From Halobacterium jilantaiense (lineage in GTDB: Archaea; Halobacteriota; Halobacteria; Halobacteriales; Halobacteriaceae), in NCBI RefSeq assembly GCF_900110535.1, contig NZ_FOJA01000001.1, positions 1,709,393-1,773,392 on the forward strand: a stretch of DNA of 64,000 nt, in the 5' to 3' direction. The position numbers and the translations under genes were made by a program. The notes beneath the pieces were generated by a model, which did no database searches, was not told where the DNA came from, and worked only from the letters and a program-made list of their open reading frames with translations. The first letter of the stretch is position 1, and the number at the start of each line of letters is the position of its first letter. Of this stretch, positions 37,852 through 49,133 are shown piece by piece.

Positions 37852-38127
37852 CTACACGCCGTCGACGCCCGACCGGTACTCGCGAAGCTCCGCGAGCGCG
37901 CGGTCGACCGCGTCGGCCGCGGCGTCGTCGTCGCCGAGGCCTTCGCTCACGTCTGTGAGCACGTGTTCGATGCGGGCGAGCCGGCCGTGGTCCGGGCCGC
38001 GGTCGCGGGCGGCCAGCGCCGCCACGGCGTCGGCCTGTTCCCGGAGCCGGTCGCTTGCGTCGCCGGCCGCGTCCTCGGCGGCGTCGTCGAGTAGTTCGGC
38101 TGCGGTGGCGAGGTAGTCGCTGGGCAT
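37852..38127 (-). CDS. Small helical haloarchaeal protein (DUF7553-like)
   Basis: A 91-residue acidic, Ala/Asp-rich protein. It consists of three amphipathic helices: DYLATAAELLDDAAEDAAGD, RLREQADAVAALAARDRG and RIEHVLTDVSEGLGDDDAAA, ending VDRALAELREYRSGVDGV. No catalytic or DNA-binding motif is seen. Similar short proteins are widespread in haloarchaea without known role; the family name is from memory. It lies 33 bp upstream of nothing on its own strand, after the low-GC island. Confidence 0.65.
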   Translation of the reverse strand: MPSDYLATAAELLDDAAEDAAGDASDRLREQADAVAALAARDRGPDHGRLARIEHVLTDVSEGLGDDDAAADAVDRALAELREYRSGVDGV

Positions 38128-38160
38128 ACACCGGGAAGTCCGGCCGCGACCCCCAAATAG

Positions 38161-39354
38161 CTACGCGAGCGCGAGCACGCGACCGCCGTCGGTCGCGACG
38201 TACAGCACGTCCCCGACCGCGGCGAGCGCGTTCACGCCCTCGGCTCGGTCGAACGTCCACAGCAGGTCGCCCGTCTCGGCGTCGAGCGCGTGGAGGTTCC
38301 CGTTCCCGTTCGGACTGCCGGCCTCACCGACGTAGACGGTGCCGTCCGCGACGACCGGCGAGGAGAACCAGCCGCCGCGCTGGAACGACCACAGTTCGTC
38401 GCCGGTCGCCGGGTCGAGCGCGTGCAGCGTCGTGTCGTCGCTGTAGTGTACGCCGCTCTCGCCGTCGTCGTACCGCATCGAGACGGCGTACGCGCGCTCG
38501 CCGTCGAACGCCACGCGACCCGCGTTGTTCCCGAGTTCGACCTGCCAGTCGATTCCGCCGTCGGAGCCGACGGCCGCCAGCCCGCAGGTCAGCGTCTGTA
38601 GGCCGGTCTGGGTTCCGACGAGCGTGTGGTCACCGGTGTCGACGGGGTGCGTCCCCCCGAACGGTTCGTCTGTCTCCCAGACCTTCCGAGGGGCGTCGGC
38701 CAGCACGCCACGCAGCGGTCCCCGCGGCTCGAACGCGCGGAGCCCGTCACCCCCGACGACCAGGCGGCCGTCACTGACTCCCGGGAACACCTCGCCGTCG
38801 GCGTCCAGCACCCACTGACGCTCCCCGGATTCGAGGTGGTACGCCACCAGCCGGCCGCGGAACCCCACGTAGGCCGTCCGCTCGCCGACCAAGACGCCGT
38901 ACGCGGACGCTTCCGGCCGGCGTTCCCACAGCACCTCACCGGTCGTCGGGTCGAAGCCAGTGACCCGACCGCGGCCCGCCGCGACGACGGCGTCGCTCCC
39001 GACCGCCAGCCACCAGCCGTTGCCGGGCTCGTCCCACTCGGAGTGGCGGTCGTCGCCGCGCTCGAACGCCCACACCGAGTGTTCGGTGCCGACGTACATC
39101 CGGTCCTCGTCGACGACCACGGTGTTCGCCGACTCGCCGGTGTCGTACCGCTGGACGGCTACGGGGTTCGACCCGGGCGGGCTGGCGTCGGGGCTGTAGC
39201 CCGTGTTCCCGGGCCCGTACCTGTGCTGAGGCCACGTGTTCTCGGCCGGGGAGTGAACGGCCGGCGTCCACGCGCCCCAGCGCGCGCCGACGCCCGCAGC
39301 GGCGACAGCGAGCGCGCCGCCGCCGGCTTTCAGGAGGTCGCGTCTGGAGGGCAT
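38161..39354 (-). CDS. Tat-exported PQQ-like beta-propeller protein
   Basis: A 397-residue protein with a twin-arginine signal (MPSRRDLLKAGGGALAVAAA). The rest is made of repeated blades of the PQQ/quinoprotein type, with phrases such as VDEDRMYVGTEHSVWAFERG, GERTAYVGFRGRLVAYHLES, DPATGDELWSFQRGGWFSSP and LDAETGDLLWTFDRA. The first segment WPQHRYGPGNTGYSP is typical of haloarchaeal PQQ-repeat proteins. It might bind pyrroloquinoline quinone or only serve as an extracellular scaffold; no dehydrogenase residues are apparent. I chose the ATG at 39354 for the signal. Confidence 0.82.
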   Translation of the reverse strand: MPSRRDLLKAGGGALAVAAAGVGARWGAWTPAVHSPAENTWPQHRYGPGNTGYSPDASPPGSNPVAVQRYDTGESANTVVVDEDRMYVGTEHSVWAFERGDDRHSEWDEPGNGWWLAVGSDAVVAAGRGRVTGFDPTTGEVLWERRPEASAYGVLVGERTAYVGFRGRLVAYHLESGERQWVLDADGEVFPGVSDGRLVVGGDGLRAFEPRGPLRGVLADAPRKVWETDEPFGGTHPVDTGDHTLVGTQTGLQTLTCGLAAVGSDGGIDWQVELGNNAGRVAFDGERAYAVSMRYDDGESGVHYSDDTTLHALDPATGDELWSFQRGGWFSSPVVADGTVYVGEAGSPNGNGNLHALDAETGDLLWTFDRAEGVNALAAVGDVLYVATDGGRVLALA

Positions 39355-39456
39355 CGCGCCGGGGTTCGAAGCGACCCGGCAAGTGTCTGGCGGCACGGTG
39401 CGGTCCGCGTCGCTCGGGCACGCTCCTGAAGTACGTCCCGCCCCTACAGATTGCCA

Positions 39457-41523
<2,067 letters not shown>

Positions 41524-41589
41524 CCCGACAGGAGCAACCGTTCATCTTAGCGACAAGACTTATGCCGGGTTCGCTGGAACCGCCCGAGC

Positions 41590-42102
41590 GTGCAGCACCG
41601 CCGCGGGCGTCGGCTCGTCGCAGCCGCGGTCGTGGTCGTCGCCGCAGCCGCGATTCTCGTCGCAGCCCGGGCGCAATCGCCGCCGGGGGCCGTCCCGGAC
41701 ATCTGGCCGTACCCCGTCACCGTTCTCGCTGCGGTCGCACTCGCTACCGCCGGCCACGTCGCCGTCACGGGCCGTCTGCGTCCGACTACTGTCTCGGCGA
41801 CCACTGCCATCGCACTCGCCGCGGTGGTGGCGACGGCACCGACGTTCGACTACACCTGGGACTCCCAGAGCGCGGTCTACTTCGTCTTCGGACTCGGCGC
41901 ACTGCCCGCCGCCGCCGGCGCTGCGCTGAAGCGACAGGAATCGAGTCTCACCCGTGCGCTCGTCGCCACGGCGCTCGTCACCGCAGTCGTCGCCGCGGTG
42001 GTCAACGGAAGCTGGTCTCTCCCGGAGTTCGTCGGCATTCACCTCGCAGCCAGCCTCCCGGTCGCCGCCCTCGGCTTCGCGTTCACCGTCCGTGAGCCCT
42101 GA
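41590..42102 (+). CDS. Hypothetical membrane protein
   Basis: A 170-residue protein with five or so hydrophobic segments (LVAAAVVVVAAAAILVAA, VTVLAAVALATAGHVAV, TTAIALAAVVATA and two C-terminal ones). The loop FDYTWDSQSAVYFVFGLGAL is the only distinctive part. I do not recognise the family. The GTG at 41590 (MQHRRGRRL) gives a positively charged start before the first helix. A second long frame overlaps it on the same strand, but its Arg-rich product looks like a shadow. Confidence 0.55.
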   Translation: MQHRRGRRLVAAAVVVVAAAAILVAARAQSPPGAVPDIWPYPVTVLAAVALATAGHVAVTGRLRPTTVSATTAIALAAVVATAPTFDYTWDSQSAVYFVFGLGALPAAAGAALKRQESSLTRALVATALVTAVVAAVVNGSWSLPEFVGIHLAASLPVAALGFAFTVREP

Positions 42103-42230
42103 GTGGCCACCGTGAGGTGACGGACCACCTCCTCACCGAACCCCTGTGTAACCATCTCTCACACACTTCTGTTGCAGGTCAAGAGACTAGTGGGTAGTTT
42201 CTTACGCGCAGTTCCGATATCCGGTGACAC

Positions 42231-43199
42231 ATGCCTGCAATCGAAACTGACGGCCTGACGAGGCGCTTCGGCGACTTCACCGCCGTCGACGACCTGGATT
42301 TGACCGTACAGGACGGCGAGGTGTTCGGGTTCCTCGGCCCGAACGGCGCTGGCAAGTCCACGACGATCAACATGCTGCTGGGCTTCCTCAAGCCGACCGA
42401 GGGGTCGGCGACGGTGCTCGGCAACGACGCGACCCGGCAGTCCCGCGCGGTCCGTCAACGCACCGGTCTGCTCCCCGAGGGGTTCGAGCTGTACGAGAAC
42501 CTCACCGGCCGCGAGCACGTCGTCTCCGCTATCGAGACGAAGGGAGCCGACGACGACCCCGACCACCTCATCGAGCGCGTCGGCCTCGAGCCCGAGGCCG
42601 CTCGCCGCCGCGCCGGCGGCTACTCGAAGGGCATGACCCAGCGGCTCACGCTCGCCGTCGCACTCGTCGGCGAGCCCGACCTGCTCATCCTCGACGAGCC
42701 GTCGTCGGGCCTCGACCCGAAGGGCGCGAAACTCCTCCGGGAGATCGTCCGCGAGGAGGCCGACCGCGGCGCGACCGTGTTCTTCTCCAGTCACATCCTC
42801 GGGCAGGTCGAGCAGGTCTGTGACCGCGTCGGCATCATGAACAAGGGCGAGATGGTGGCCGTCGACACCATCGACGCGCTCCGCGACCAGACCGCCACCG
42901 AGTCCGTCGTGGAGGTGGACGTCGCGTCCGTGCCGGACACGGATGCTGTGGCTCGCGTCGAGGGCGTCGACTCCGTCACAGTCACCGACACCACGCTCGA
43001 AATCACGGTCGACAGGCCGGCCGCGAAGATGCCGGCGCTGCGCGCGCTCGACGCCGAGACCGAGGTGACCGACATCGCCATCGAGGACGCCTCCCTCGAA
43101 TCGCTGTTCGAGCGGTACACCGGCGACGCCGACGCTGGCGCGACCGGCGACGAGACGACGCAGGCGGCCGCCGTCGCCGACGGGGGTGATGACGCGTGA
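42231..43199 (+). CDS. ABC-2 type transporter ATP-binding protein (pair 1)
   Basis: A 322-residue ATPase. It shows Walker A GPNGAGKST, Q-loop GLLPEGFELYENLTGREH, signature YSKGMTQRLTLAVAL, Walker B LLILDEPSSGLDPKG and H-loop VFFSSHILGQVE. The C-terminal 100 residues (SVVEVDVASVPDTDAVARVE onward) form an accessory domain common in CcmA/NosF-like ATPases. Its stop overlaps the permease GTG by 4 bp. The pair is a paralogue of 50020-51764. The cargo is unknown; NosFY-like systems move copper-site components or sulfur species, but no nos gene is present here. Confidence 0.87.
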   Translation: MPAIETDGLTRRFGDFTAVDDLDLTVQDGEVFGFLGPNGAGKSTTINMLLGFLKPTEGSATVLGNDATRQSRAVRQRTGLLPEGFELYENLTGREHVVSAIETKGADDDPDHLIERVGLEPEAARRRAGGYSKGMTQRLTLAVALVGEPDLLILDEPSSGLDPKGAKLLREIVREEADRGATVFFSSHILGQVEQVCDRVGIMNKGEMVAVDTIDALRDQTATESVVEVDVASVPDTDAVARVEGVDSVTVTDTTLEITVDRPAAKMPALRALDAETEVTDIAIEDASLESLFERYTGDADAGATGDETTQAAAVADGGDDA

Positions 43200-44044
43200 G
43201 CACGCTCACCGTCGCCCGCGACGACTTCACGAACGCCCGCCGGTCGTACGCCGTGCTCGGCGTCGTCGGCGTCTTCTCCGTACTCGTTGCGCTGCTCTTC
43301 GCTGCCAACAGCAGCAACCACCAGTTCGCGTTCCGGACGCTGTTCGACGTCTCCTTCCTCGTGTTCCTCCTGTTGCCCATCATCCTCGCGCCGCTGACGT
43401 ACCTCGCCATTGCGGGTGACCTCGACGGCGGCGCAATCAAGTACGTGATGGGGTTGCCGAACACGCGGTCCCAGTACGTCTTCGGGAAGCTGCTCTCCCG
43501 GCTGAGCGTCGGGCTGGCGGCCGTCGTCATCGGGACCGTCGCCGGCTTCGCCATCGCACTCGTCACCTACTCGAACGCCCCGGAAGTAGTCCGCTTCGCG
43601 GAGTTCGCGGCGGTCACGCTGCTGTTCGCGTTCTCGTGGGTGGGCATCTACGTCGGCGTGTCCGCGCTGACCGACAGCCGGTCCCGGGCGATGCTCGGCG
43701 CGTTCGTCGCGTACTTCGTGCTGGTCCCGTTCTGGTTCGGGTTCCTGCCGGTCGTCAGCCTCCTCGACCTCCTCGGGTCGATTACCGACGTACTCGGTGT
43801 CACCCTCTCGCAGGACACCCAGTCGCTGATTCAGGCTCTGTCGCCCGCGACAGCGTACCTCCGCAGCACCGAAATCATCTACACGGGGGTTGTCTCCGGC
43901 CACGAACGCATCGCACAGACCTTCTCCGGGCAGAGCACCAAAATCTACGCGAAAGTCTGGTTCAACGCCCTCGTGATGCTCGGATGGGGGGTCATTTCGA
44001 TGGTCGTCGGCTACGCCTCCTTCCGCCGGTCGGAGCTCGGCTGA
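43196..44044 (+). CDS. ABC-2 type transporter permease (pair 1)
   Basis: A 282-residue membrane protein with six helices, starting with the cytoplasmic STLTVARDDFTNARRSYAVL typical of NosY/ABC-2 permeases. It has the conserved GAIKYVMGLPNTRSQYVFGK coupling loop after helix 2. The later loop VTLSQDTQSLIQALSPATAY is extracellular. It forms a transporter with the ATPase encoded directly before it (GTGA overlap). A similar phrase (SAKFLLSLPHTRRDTVVGKV) in the permease at 50928 shows that the pairs are related. Confidence 0.85.
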   Translation: MSTLTVARDDFTNARRSYAVLGVVGVFSVLVALLFAANSSNHQFAFRTLFDVSFLVFLLLPIILAPLTYLAIAGDLDGGAIKYVMGLPNTRSQYVFGKLLSRLSVGLAAVVIGTVAGFAIALVTYSNAPEVVRFAEFAAVTLLFAFSWVGIYVGVSALTDSRSRAMLGAFVAYFVLVPFWFGFLPVVSLLDLLGSITDVLGVTLSQDTQSLIQALSPATAYLRSTEIIYTGVVSGHERIAQTFSGQSTKIYAKVWFNALVMLGWGVISMVVGYASFRRSELG

Positions 44045-44149
44045 CTCGATACCGGCCCGCTGACGCCGGCAACCAGTAGTCTTCGCCGCTATCGGCGGCA
44101 GAGAAACCAACTCTTTTCCGCGGCCGGACAGATAGCCGCCGGCACTACG

Positions 44150-44230
44150 ATGACGAGTGCAACCGCGAGCGAGCGTCGCTACCCCGGACACCCGATTCAG
44201 CCGCCCACAGCGGAGGGGTCCGCGGCGTGA
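44150..44230 (+). CDS. Short upstream ORF overlapping the TauE gene start
   Basis: ATG at 44150 opens 26 residues (MTSATASERRYPGHPIQPPT and a short rest), ending in a TGA that overlaps the GTG of the next gene (GTGA). A TATA-like CTCTTTTCC lies about 35 bp before it, so this ATG rather than the GTG would be near the transcript start. It may be a leader whose translation brings ribosomes to the GTG. The peptide shows no domain. Confidence 0.35.
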   Translation: MTSATASERRYPGHPIQPPTAEGSAA

Positions 44231-45309
44231 CCGACGCGCCCTCCGGCCGGCAGCGAGCCACGAAGCTCTTTCTGAAGTACCAGCACGTCTTCGTCTTCCT
44301 CGCACCCGTGCTGTTCGTGGCGTTCGTCTTCTTCGGGCCGCTGGCACCCAGCGACCCGGCACCCGGCTACTGGACGAACTACTGGTGGCTGTTCCCCGTC
44401 TTCATCACGGGCGCGACCATCGTCAACACCGTCGGCATCAGCGGGTCGGCGCTGTTCGTGCCGTTCCTCATCTTCGTGTTCCCGCTGTTCGCGGAGCCGC
44501 TGGAGGCCGAGACGCTCGTGAAAATCGGGCTCATCAGCGAGTCCTTCGGCCTGTCCAGTTCCGCCATCGCGTTCGTCCAGTACGGGCTCGTCGACCGCAG
44601 GCTCGCGCTGTCGCTGGTGGCCGGCGGGCTGCCGTTCGTCGTCGGCGGCGCGCTGCTGTCCTTCGTCATTCCCGAGCCCGTGTTCCACGCGCTGCTCGGG
44701 CTCGCCCTGCTCGCGGCCTCCTACCTCCTGTTCAAGGCCGACCTCGGGCACGGCGACACGGCCGACAGCGACGACGACCGGCCGGCGGCGGCCGACGGCG
44801 GCTCGAACCTCCCCGACGACCCCGGGAAGCTCGGGCCGGCCGGCGTGCGGGTCGACGACGGCGTCGTCACCCGAGTCGCTCGCGACGGCGACACCTACGA
44901 GTACGACCGCAGCGGCTACCTCAAGCGGTTCGCGAACTACAGCGTCGGCGGCACCTTCCAGGGGCTGGCCGGGTTCGGCATCGGCGAACTCGGTATCATC
45001 TCGATGCTGTCCTCGAAGATTCCCGTCCGGGTCGCCATCGGCACGAACCACATCGTCGTCGCGAGCACCGCCATCATCGCGTCGCTCGTCCACGTCTTCG
45101 GCGGCGGGCTGGTCGGCGGGCACTCGATGGACCTCGCGACGACGCCGTGGAACATGGTCGTCTGGACGGTGCCGGCGACGGTCACCGGCGGCCAGATTGC
45201 GCCGTACGTCTCCGCCGCGCTGGACACGGAGACAATCAAACAGGGCGTCGGCGCGCTGTTCGCCGTCATCTCCGTGGCGCTGTTCCTGATGGCTTCGGGG
45301 GGTGTCTGA
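44227..45309 (+). CDS. TauE/SafE family sulfite/anion exporter
   Basis: A 360-residue membrane protein with about eight helices. The TauE/SafE features are the two similar halves with GISGSALFVPFLIFVFPLF in the first and GGTFQGLAGFGIGELGIISM in the second. A cytoplasmic acidic loop (about 178-235, with DSDDDRPAAADG) separates them. Members export sulfite, sulfoacetate or related anions. The GTG at 44227 (MTDAPSGRQRATKLFLKY) is consistent with a short cytoplasmic start. A universal stress protein gene begins one base after its stop, and the pairing is common in haloarchaea. Confidence 0.85.
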   Translation: MTDAPSGRQRATKLFLKYQHVFVFLAPVLFVAFVFFGPLAPSDPAPGYWTNYWWLFPVFITGATIVNTVGISGSALFVPFLIFVFPLFAEPLEAETLVKIGLISESFGLSSSAIAFVQYGLVDRRLALSLVAGGLPFVVGGALLSFVIPEPVFHALLGLALLAASYLLFKADLGHGDTADSDDDRPAAADGGSNLPDDPGKLGPAGVRVDDGVVTRVARDGDTYEYDRSGYLKRFANYSVGGTFQGLAGFGIGELGIISMLSSKIPVRVAIGTNHIVVASTAIIASLVHVFGGGLVGGHSMDLATTPWNMVVWTVPATVTGGQIAPYVSAALDTETIKQGVGALFAVISVALFLMASGGV

Positions 45310-45310
45310 C

Positions 45311-45745
45311 GTGTACGAGACGATTCTGCTCCCGACCGACGGCAGCGAAGGGACGGCCGCGGCGGCCGAACACGCCGGCACGATTGCAGCGCAGTTCGAC
45401 GCGACCGTCCACGTCGTCTCGGTGGCCGACGAACGCAACCGCTTCGAGTCGCCGAGCGCCGGGCTCGCCGGCGAGGCGTGGGACGAACGGGAGCGCGAGC
45501 GCGCCGAGGCGACGACCCGCGAGACGGCGGCTGCGCTCCCCGACGAGGTGTCCGTCGAGACCGCCGTCGTCGACGGCATTCCGCACGAGGCCATCGTCGA
45601 GTACGCCGAATCGGCGGGCGTCGACGTGGTCGTGATGGGGACCCACGGCCGCACCGGGCTGGACCACTATCTGGTCGGCAGCGTCGCGGAGAAGGTCGTC
45701 CGGACGTCGCCCGTCCCGGTGTTGACGGTGGGACTGGACGACTGA
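45311..45745 (+). CDS. Universal stress protein (UspA family)
   Basis: A 144-residue Usp domain: YETILLPTDGSEGTAAAAEH at the start, VVDGIPHEAIVEYAES in the middle, and the ATP-binding signature MGTHGRTGLDHYLVGSVAEK followed by SPVPVLTV. The G-2x-G-9x-G(S) pattern means it probably binds ATP. I prefer the GTG at 45311 (MYETILLP), one base after the TauE stop; a GTG at 45302 would overlap by 8 bp. Coupling with TauE suggests that it regulates or senses the state of that exporter (inference). Confidence 0.85.
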   Translation: MYETILLPTDGSEGTAAAAEHAGTIAAQFDATVHVVSVADERNRFESPSAGLAGEAWDERERERAEATTRETAAALPDEVSVETAVVDGIPHEAIVEYAESAGVDVVVMGTHGRTGLDHYLVGSVAEKVVRTSPVPVLTVGLDD

Positions 45746-45758
45746 GGAGCCGTCGGCG

Positions 45759-45935
45759 CTACTTCTCGTACAGTTCCGCCTGCTGGTCGACGTAGCGGCC
45801 CGGCCACTCGCGGGTGTGGCGCTGCAGGCGAGCGACGACACGGGAGAGCGGGCGCGCGAGACGCCAGCCGAGGCTCTCGTCGGCCCGTCCGCCGTCGCCG
45901 TTGATGCGGCCGCGAGACCCGTCGCCGAAGCTCAT
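45759..45935 (-). CDS. Small hypothetical protein
   Basis: A 58-residue basic to neutral protein (MSFGDGSRGRINGDGGRADE and a helical rest, VVARLQRHTREWPGRYVDQQ). No domain is recognised. An ATG at 45935 is preceded by an AT-rich stretch on the minus strand (ATATTTATTGGC, about 45960-45971) at a promoter-like distance, which supports transcription. It lies between the universal stress protein and uvrC. Confidence 0.5.
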   Translation of the reverse strand: MSFGDGSRGRINGDGGRADESLGWRLARPLSRVVARLQRHTREWPGRYVDQQAELYEK

Positions 45936-46005
45936 TACGCCGGAGCATACGCCACCCCTGCCAATAAATATCATGGTCGTTCCCACGCCGCGGGCGGGAC
46001 CCTCC

Positions 46006-47871
46006 TCAGAGTCGGCTGGCGATGGTCTCCGCCGTCGCCTCCCCGACGCCCTCCACCGTCCGGAGGTCGTCGACCGACGCCTGCCGGACGCCCTCGACGC
46101 TCCCGAACCGCCGCAGCAGCCGCTTCCGGAGCGCCGGCCCGACGCCCTCGACGCCGTCCAGCGCCGTCGACACCTCGTCCCGCAGCGACTGGTGGTACGC
46201 GACCGCGAACCGGTGGGCTTCGTCGCGAACCCGCTGGAGGACGTGCAACTGGGGCGCGTCGCTGTCCCAGTCGTAGGTGCGGTTCGCCGTCACCACGACC
46301 TCCTCGTCCTTCGCGAGCGCGACCACCGCCTCCGGCCCGTCCCAGCCAACGTCGTCGACGGCGTCCAGCGCGGCGTCTAACTGGCCGCGGCCGCCGTCTA
46401 TCAGGAGGAGGTCGGGGTCCGGCCGGTCGTCGCCCGCGTGCCCGCTGGCACGTTCGGCCTCGACGGCGCGCTCGGCGCGCCACCGCAGTAGCCGCCGCAT
46501 GTTCGCGTAGTCGTCGTTCTCGTCGTCGAGTTTCTTCCGGCGGTAGTCGGCCGTCTCCGCGCTCCCGCCGACGAAACAGACGTCGCTGCCGACGACTGCT
46601 TTCCCCTGGGCGTGGCTCACGTCGAATCCCTCGATGCGCTCGGGTCGCGAGACGCCCAGCGCGTCCGCGAGCGCGCCGAGTTCGTCGCCGCTCCCAGACC
46701 GCCGGTGGGCGTTCTTCAGCGCGAGGTCCACCAGCGTCGCGTCGCGGCCCGCTCCCGGCACCGTCACCTCGACGCCCGCGGCCGCCAGCCACGCCGCTAC
46801 CTCGTCGTCGCCGTGGGGCTCCGGCAGCAGGATGCGGTCCGGGAGCTCGCGCTCGGCGTAGTACTGCGCGAGGAACGCCGCGAGCACGGCACCCACTCTG
46901 TGCTCGGTGTCTTCGGGCGCGTCCAGTCTGTGCTGGTCGCGCTCCACGAGCTGGCCGTGTTCCGCGTGCAGCCGCGCCACCGTCGCCGCGTCGCCCTCGA
47001 CTGCGACGCCGAGCACGTCCGTCGTCGCGGCGCTGTCGTCGCCGCCAGCCGCGACCGCCGCGCCCGCGCCGTCGTGGAACCCCTCGACGACGTCGAGGCG
47101 GTCCCGGAGGTTCGCCGCGCGCTCGAACTGCTGGTCCTGGGCGGCTCGCTCCATCTCGCGGCGAATCGGGTCGGCGAGCGCGCCCGTCTCCCCCTCGAAG
47201 AACCGGCGGGCCGACTCCACGTCCGCCCGGTAGTCGGCCTCGCTGATTTCGCCCGTGCAGGGAGCGGTACACAGCCCCATCTCGTAGTCGAGACAGGGGC
47301 GCTCGCGGTTCCGGTACTTGTGCTCGGAACACCCGCGGAGGCCGTACACCTCCCGAATCGCCTTCACGACCGTCTCAACGCGGCCCTTGTCCGTGTACGG
47401 TCCGAACGCCGCAGCGCCCGGGTCCGGGTCGCGAGTGACCTCGATGCGGGGCGCGTCGTGGGCCGTGAACTGCACGAGCGGGTAGGACTTGTCGTCTTTC
47501 AGTCGGACGTTGTACCGCGGCTGGTGGCGCTTCACGAGGTTCGCCTCCAGCAACAGCGCCTGCGTCTCCGTGTCCGTCACCGCGAACGCCAGGTCGTCCG
47601 CGCGCTCGACCATCCGCGCGATGCGCCCGCTCCTCGGGTCCGCGTACGACCGCACGCGGTCCCGCACGTCTACCGCCTTCCCGACGTAGAGGACGGTGCC
47701 GTCGCCGCCCCGAAGGTCCCGTTCGCCGTCAGAGTCGCCCTCGTGTTCGTCGGCGCTGCGCGCATCGCTCGCGCGCTCGTCGACGCCAGTCGCCGGCCGT
47801 TCCACGAACTGGTAGACGCCGGGCTCCGCCGGCAGGTCGCTCGCGCGTTCTCTGACCTCGTCGGCGTCCAT
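46006..47871 (-). CDS. uvrC: Excinuclease ABC subunit C
   Basis: A 621-residue dual-incision nuclease of nucleotide excision repair. The GIY-YIG domain (18 to about 135) is present in the form GVYQF and VLYVGKA, but it is interrupted by an acidic insertion (about 25-60, with [16 protein letters not shown]). A UVR motif for UvrB binding follows near 240 ([20 protein letters not shown]). The RNase H-like second nuclease has [15 protein letters not shown] and [15 protein letters not shown]. Two helix-hairpin-helix motifs end the protein ([20 protein letters not shown] and the last 25 residues). The ATG at 47871 gives the usual short N-terminus. Confidence 0.95.
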   Translation of the reverse strand: MDADEVRERASDLPAEPGVYQFVERPATGVDERASDARSADEHEGDSDGERDLRGGDGTVLYVGKAVDVRDRVRSYADPRSGRIARMVERADDLAFAVTDTETQALLLEANLVKRHQPRYNVRLKDDKSYPLVQFTAHDAPRIEVTRDPDPGAAAFGPYTDKGRVETVVKAIREVYGLRGCSEHKYRNRERPCLDYEMGLCTAPCTGEISEADYRADVESARRFFEGETGALADPIRREMERAAQDQQFERAANLRDRLDVVEGFHDGAGAAVAAGGDDSAATTDVLGVAVEGDAATVARLHAEHGQLVERDQHRLDAPEDTEHRVGAVLAAFLAQYYAERELPDRILLPEPHGDDEVAAWLAAAGVEVTVPGAGRDATLVDLALKNAHRRSGSGDELGALADALGVSRPERIEGFDVSHAQGKAVVGSDVCFVGGSAETADYRRKKLDDENDDYANMRRLLRWRAERAVEAERASGHAGDDRPDPDLLLIDGGRGQLDAALDAVDDVGWDGPEAVVALAKDEEVVVTANRTYDWDSDAPQLHVLQRVRDEAHRFAVAYHQSLRDEVSTALDGVEGVGPALRKRLLRRFGSVEGVRQASVDDLRTVEGVGEATAETIASRL

Positions 47872-47980
47872 CGCTCCCGAGTAGGGGATTCGCGGCTTTC
47901 AACCACGCGGTCGCCGCTGCCGTCGCTGGCGCTGCGAACCGTCGACACCCTTACGAGTCCGTCACGACACGTTCCGCCAC

Positions 47981-48670
47981 ATGGCTGCAACCGCAGACGC
48001 ACCCGACGACACCGGCGGTGTGGACCCCTCGTCGGTGTTCTACGACACCTGGCTGGACTACCTCGTGGTCGCCCTGCTCACGATAGAGGGGCTGTTGGGG
48101 GCCTGGCTCGGCTGGGCGCTGACCAACGGCGTCGACCAGACGGTCGCCGACGACTTCGCCGCGGAGTTCTTCTCGGACCCCGAGGTGTCGACGGCCGAGT
48201 TCCCGTTCACGGAGGCCGAATTCGCCGACGCCGTCTACGCGGCTTTCACGTGGGCGGGCTGGGGATTCGTGCTCACCGGCGTCGCCACCGTCGCCGTCGC
48301 CGTCCTGTTCTACCGGTACCGCGGCAGCGTCCGCGAGCGACTGGCCGACGGCCGCCAGGCCCCGCGCTGGCACGCGCCGCTGTTCGGTGGCCTGCTCGCG
48401 ACCGCGCTGGTGTTCGTGCCGTTCGCGCAGGTGCTCGGCGGCGGCGTCGCCGGCTACCTCTCCGACCGCAGCGCCATCGCCGACGGCGCGCTCGCCGGCG
48501 TGGTGTTCGGCGCGCCCGCGTACCTCCTCTGGGCGGCCGTGTTCGTCGGTGGCATTAGCGCCGGCTTCGGTTCCATCGGCCTCCTGGTCGTCTTCTCGGT
48601 CCTCATCTACCTCGCCACCCACGTGTTTCTAGCGACCGTCGGCGGACTGGTCGGCGGCTTCCTCTCGTAG
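47981..48670 (+). CDS. Haloarchaeal hypothetical membrane protein
   Basis: A 229-residue protein with five predicted helices, starting after a 25-residue acidic N-terminus (DYLVVALLTIEGLLGAWLGW, FTWAGWGFVLTGVATVAVAV, and three C-terminal ones rich in Gly/Ala). The first loop carries FAAEFFSDPEVSTAEFPFTE. I see no transport or catalytic motif. It is divergent from uvrC by 109 bp. Family unknown. Confidence 0.62.
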   Translation: MAATADAPDDTGGVDPSSVFYDTWLDYLVVALLTIEGLLGAWLGWALTNGVDQTVADDFAAEFFSDPEVSTAEFPFTEAEFADAVYAAFTWAGWGFVLTGVATVAVAVLFYRYRGSVRERLADGRQAPRWHAPLFGGLLATALVFVPFAQVLGGGVAGYLSDRSAIADGALAGVVFGAPAYLLWAAVFVGGISAGFGSIGLLVVFSVLIYLATHVFLATVGGLVGGFLS

Positions 48671-48819
48671 CCCGGCCGTCTCGTCCGAACCGCAAACCAC
48701 CGCTGCCGTGCTTTTGCGCGTCGCTCGCGCTTGCCGACCCGTCCTCGCGAGCACGGGTGGACCTCACACACGGCCGACACGACGAACGCTTGAAGGACGC
48801 GCTCGGCGAACGCCTACGC

Positions 48820-49074
48820 ATGAGCGACACCGAGCGCGTCTGGCTGGTCTTCCGCGAGTACACCGACAAAGGCCTGCTGAGCCTGACGTACGCGACGCCG
48901 GACGGCGAACACGTCCACCACAAGCAGCGCTCGCTGAACGCCGGCGACCCGACGGCCGCCGTCAACGTCGAACCCGACGACCTCGACCCGGTCGACGACC
49001 CCGAGGACGTCGAGCGGTACGGCGACGAGGCCTCCCGGATGCGCGAGGAACACGACCCCGACGACACGGTCTGA
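48820..49074 (+). CDS. Small acidic hypothetical protein
   Basis: An 84-residue protein that begins MSDTERVWLVFREYTDKGLL and continues SLTYATPDGEHVHHKQRSLN, then an acidic tail (VEPDDLDPVDDPEDVERYGD). The first 50 residues form probable beta strands of a small compact domain; the His-His pair in EHVHHKQ could bind metal. I do not recognise the family. I chose the ATG at 48820; a longer in-frame start 63 bp upstream gives a less acidic, atypical extension. Confidence 0.6.
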   Translation: MSDTERVWLVFREYTDKGLLSLTYATPDGEHVHHKQRSLNAGDPTAAVNVEPDDLDPVDDPEDVERYGDEASRMREEHDPDDTV

Positions 49075-49133
49075 CTCGCAGGGCGCGCGAACGCCACCCT
49101 TGACTTTTCTGCGCCGTTCACGCAGGAACACGC

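Noticed and set aside
37714-38094. A 126-codon plus-strand frame at the end of the low-GC island
   Set aside because: Most of it is antisense to the small helical protein at 37852-38127 and it has no recognisable domain.
41562-42095. A 177-codon frame overlapping the hypothetical membrane protein on the same strand
   Set aside because: The product is Arg-rich and shadow-like, while the GTG frame encodes regular membrane helices.
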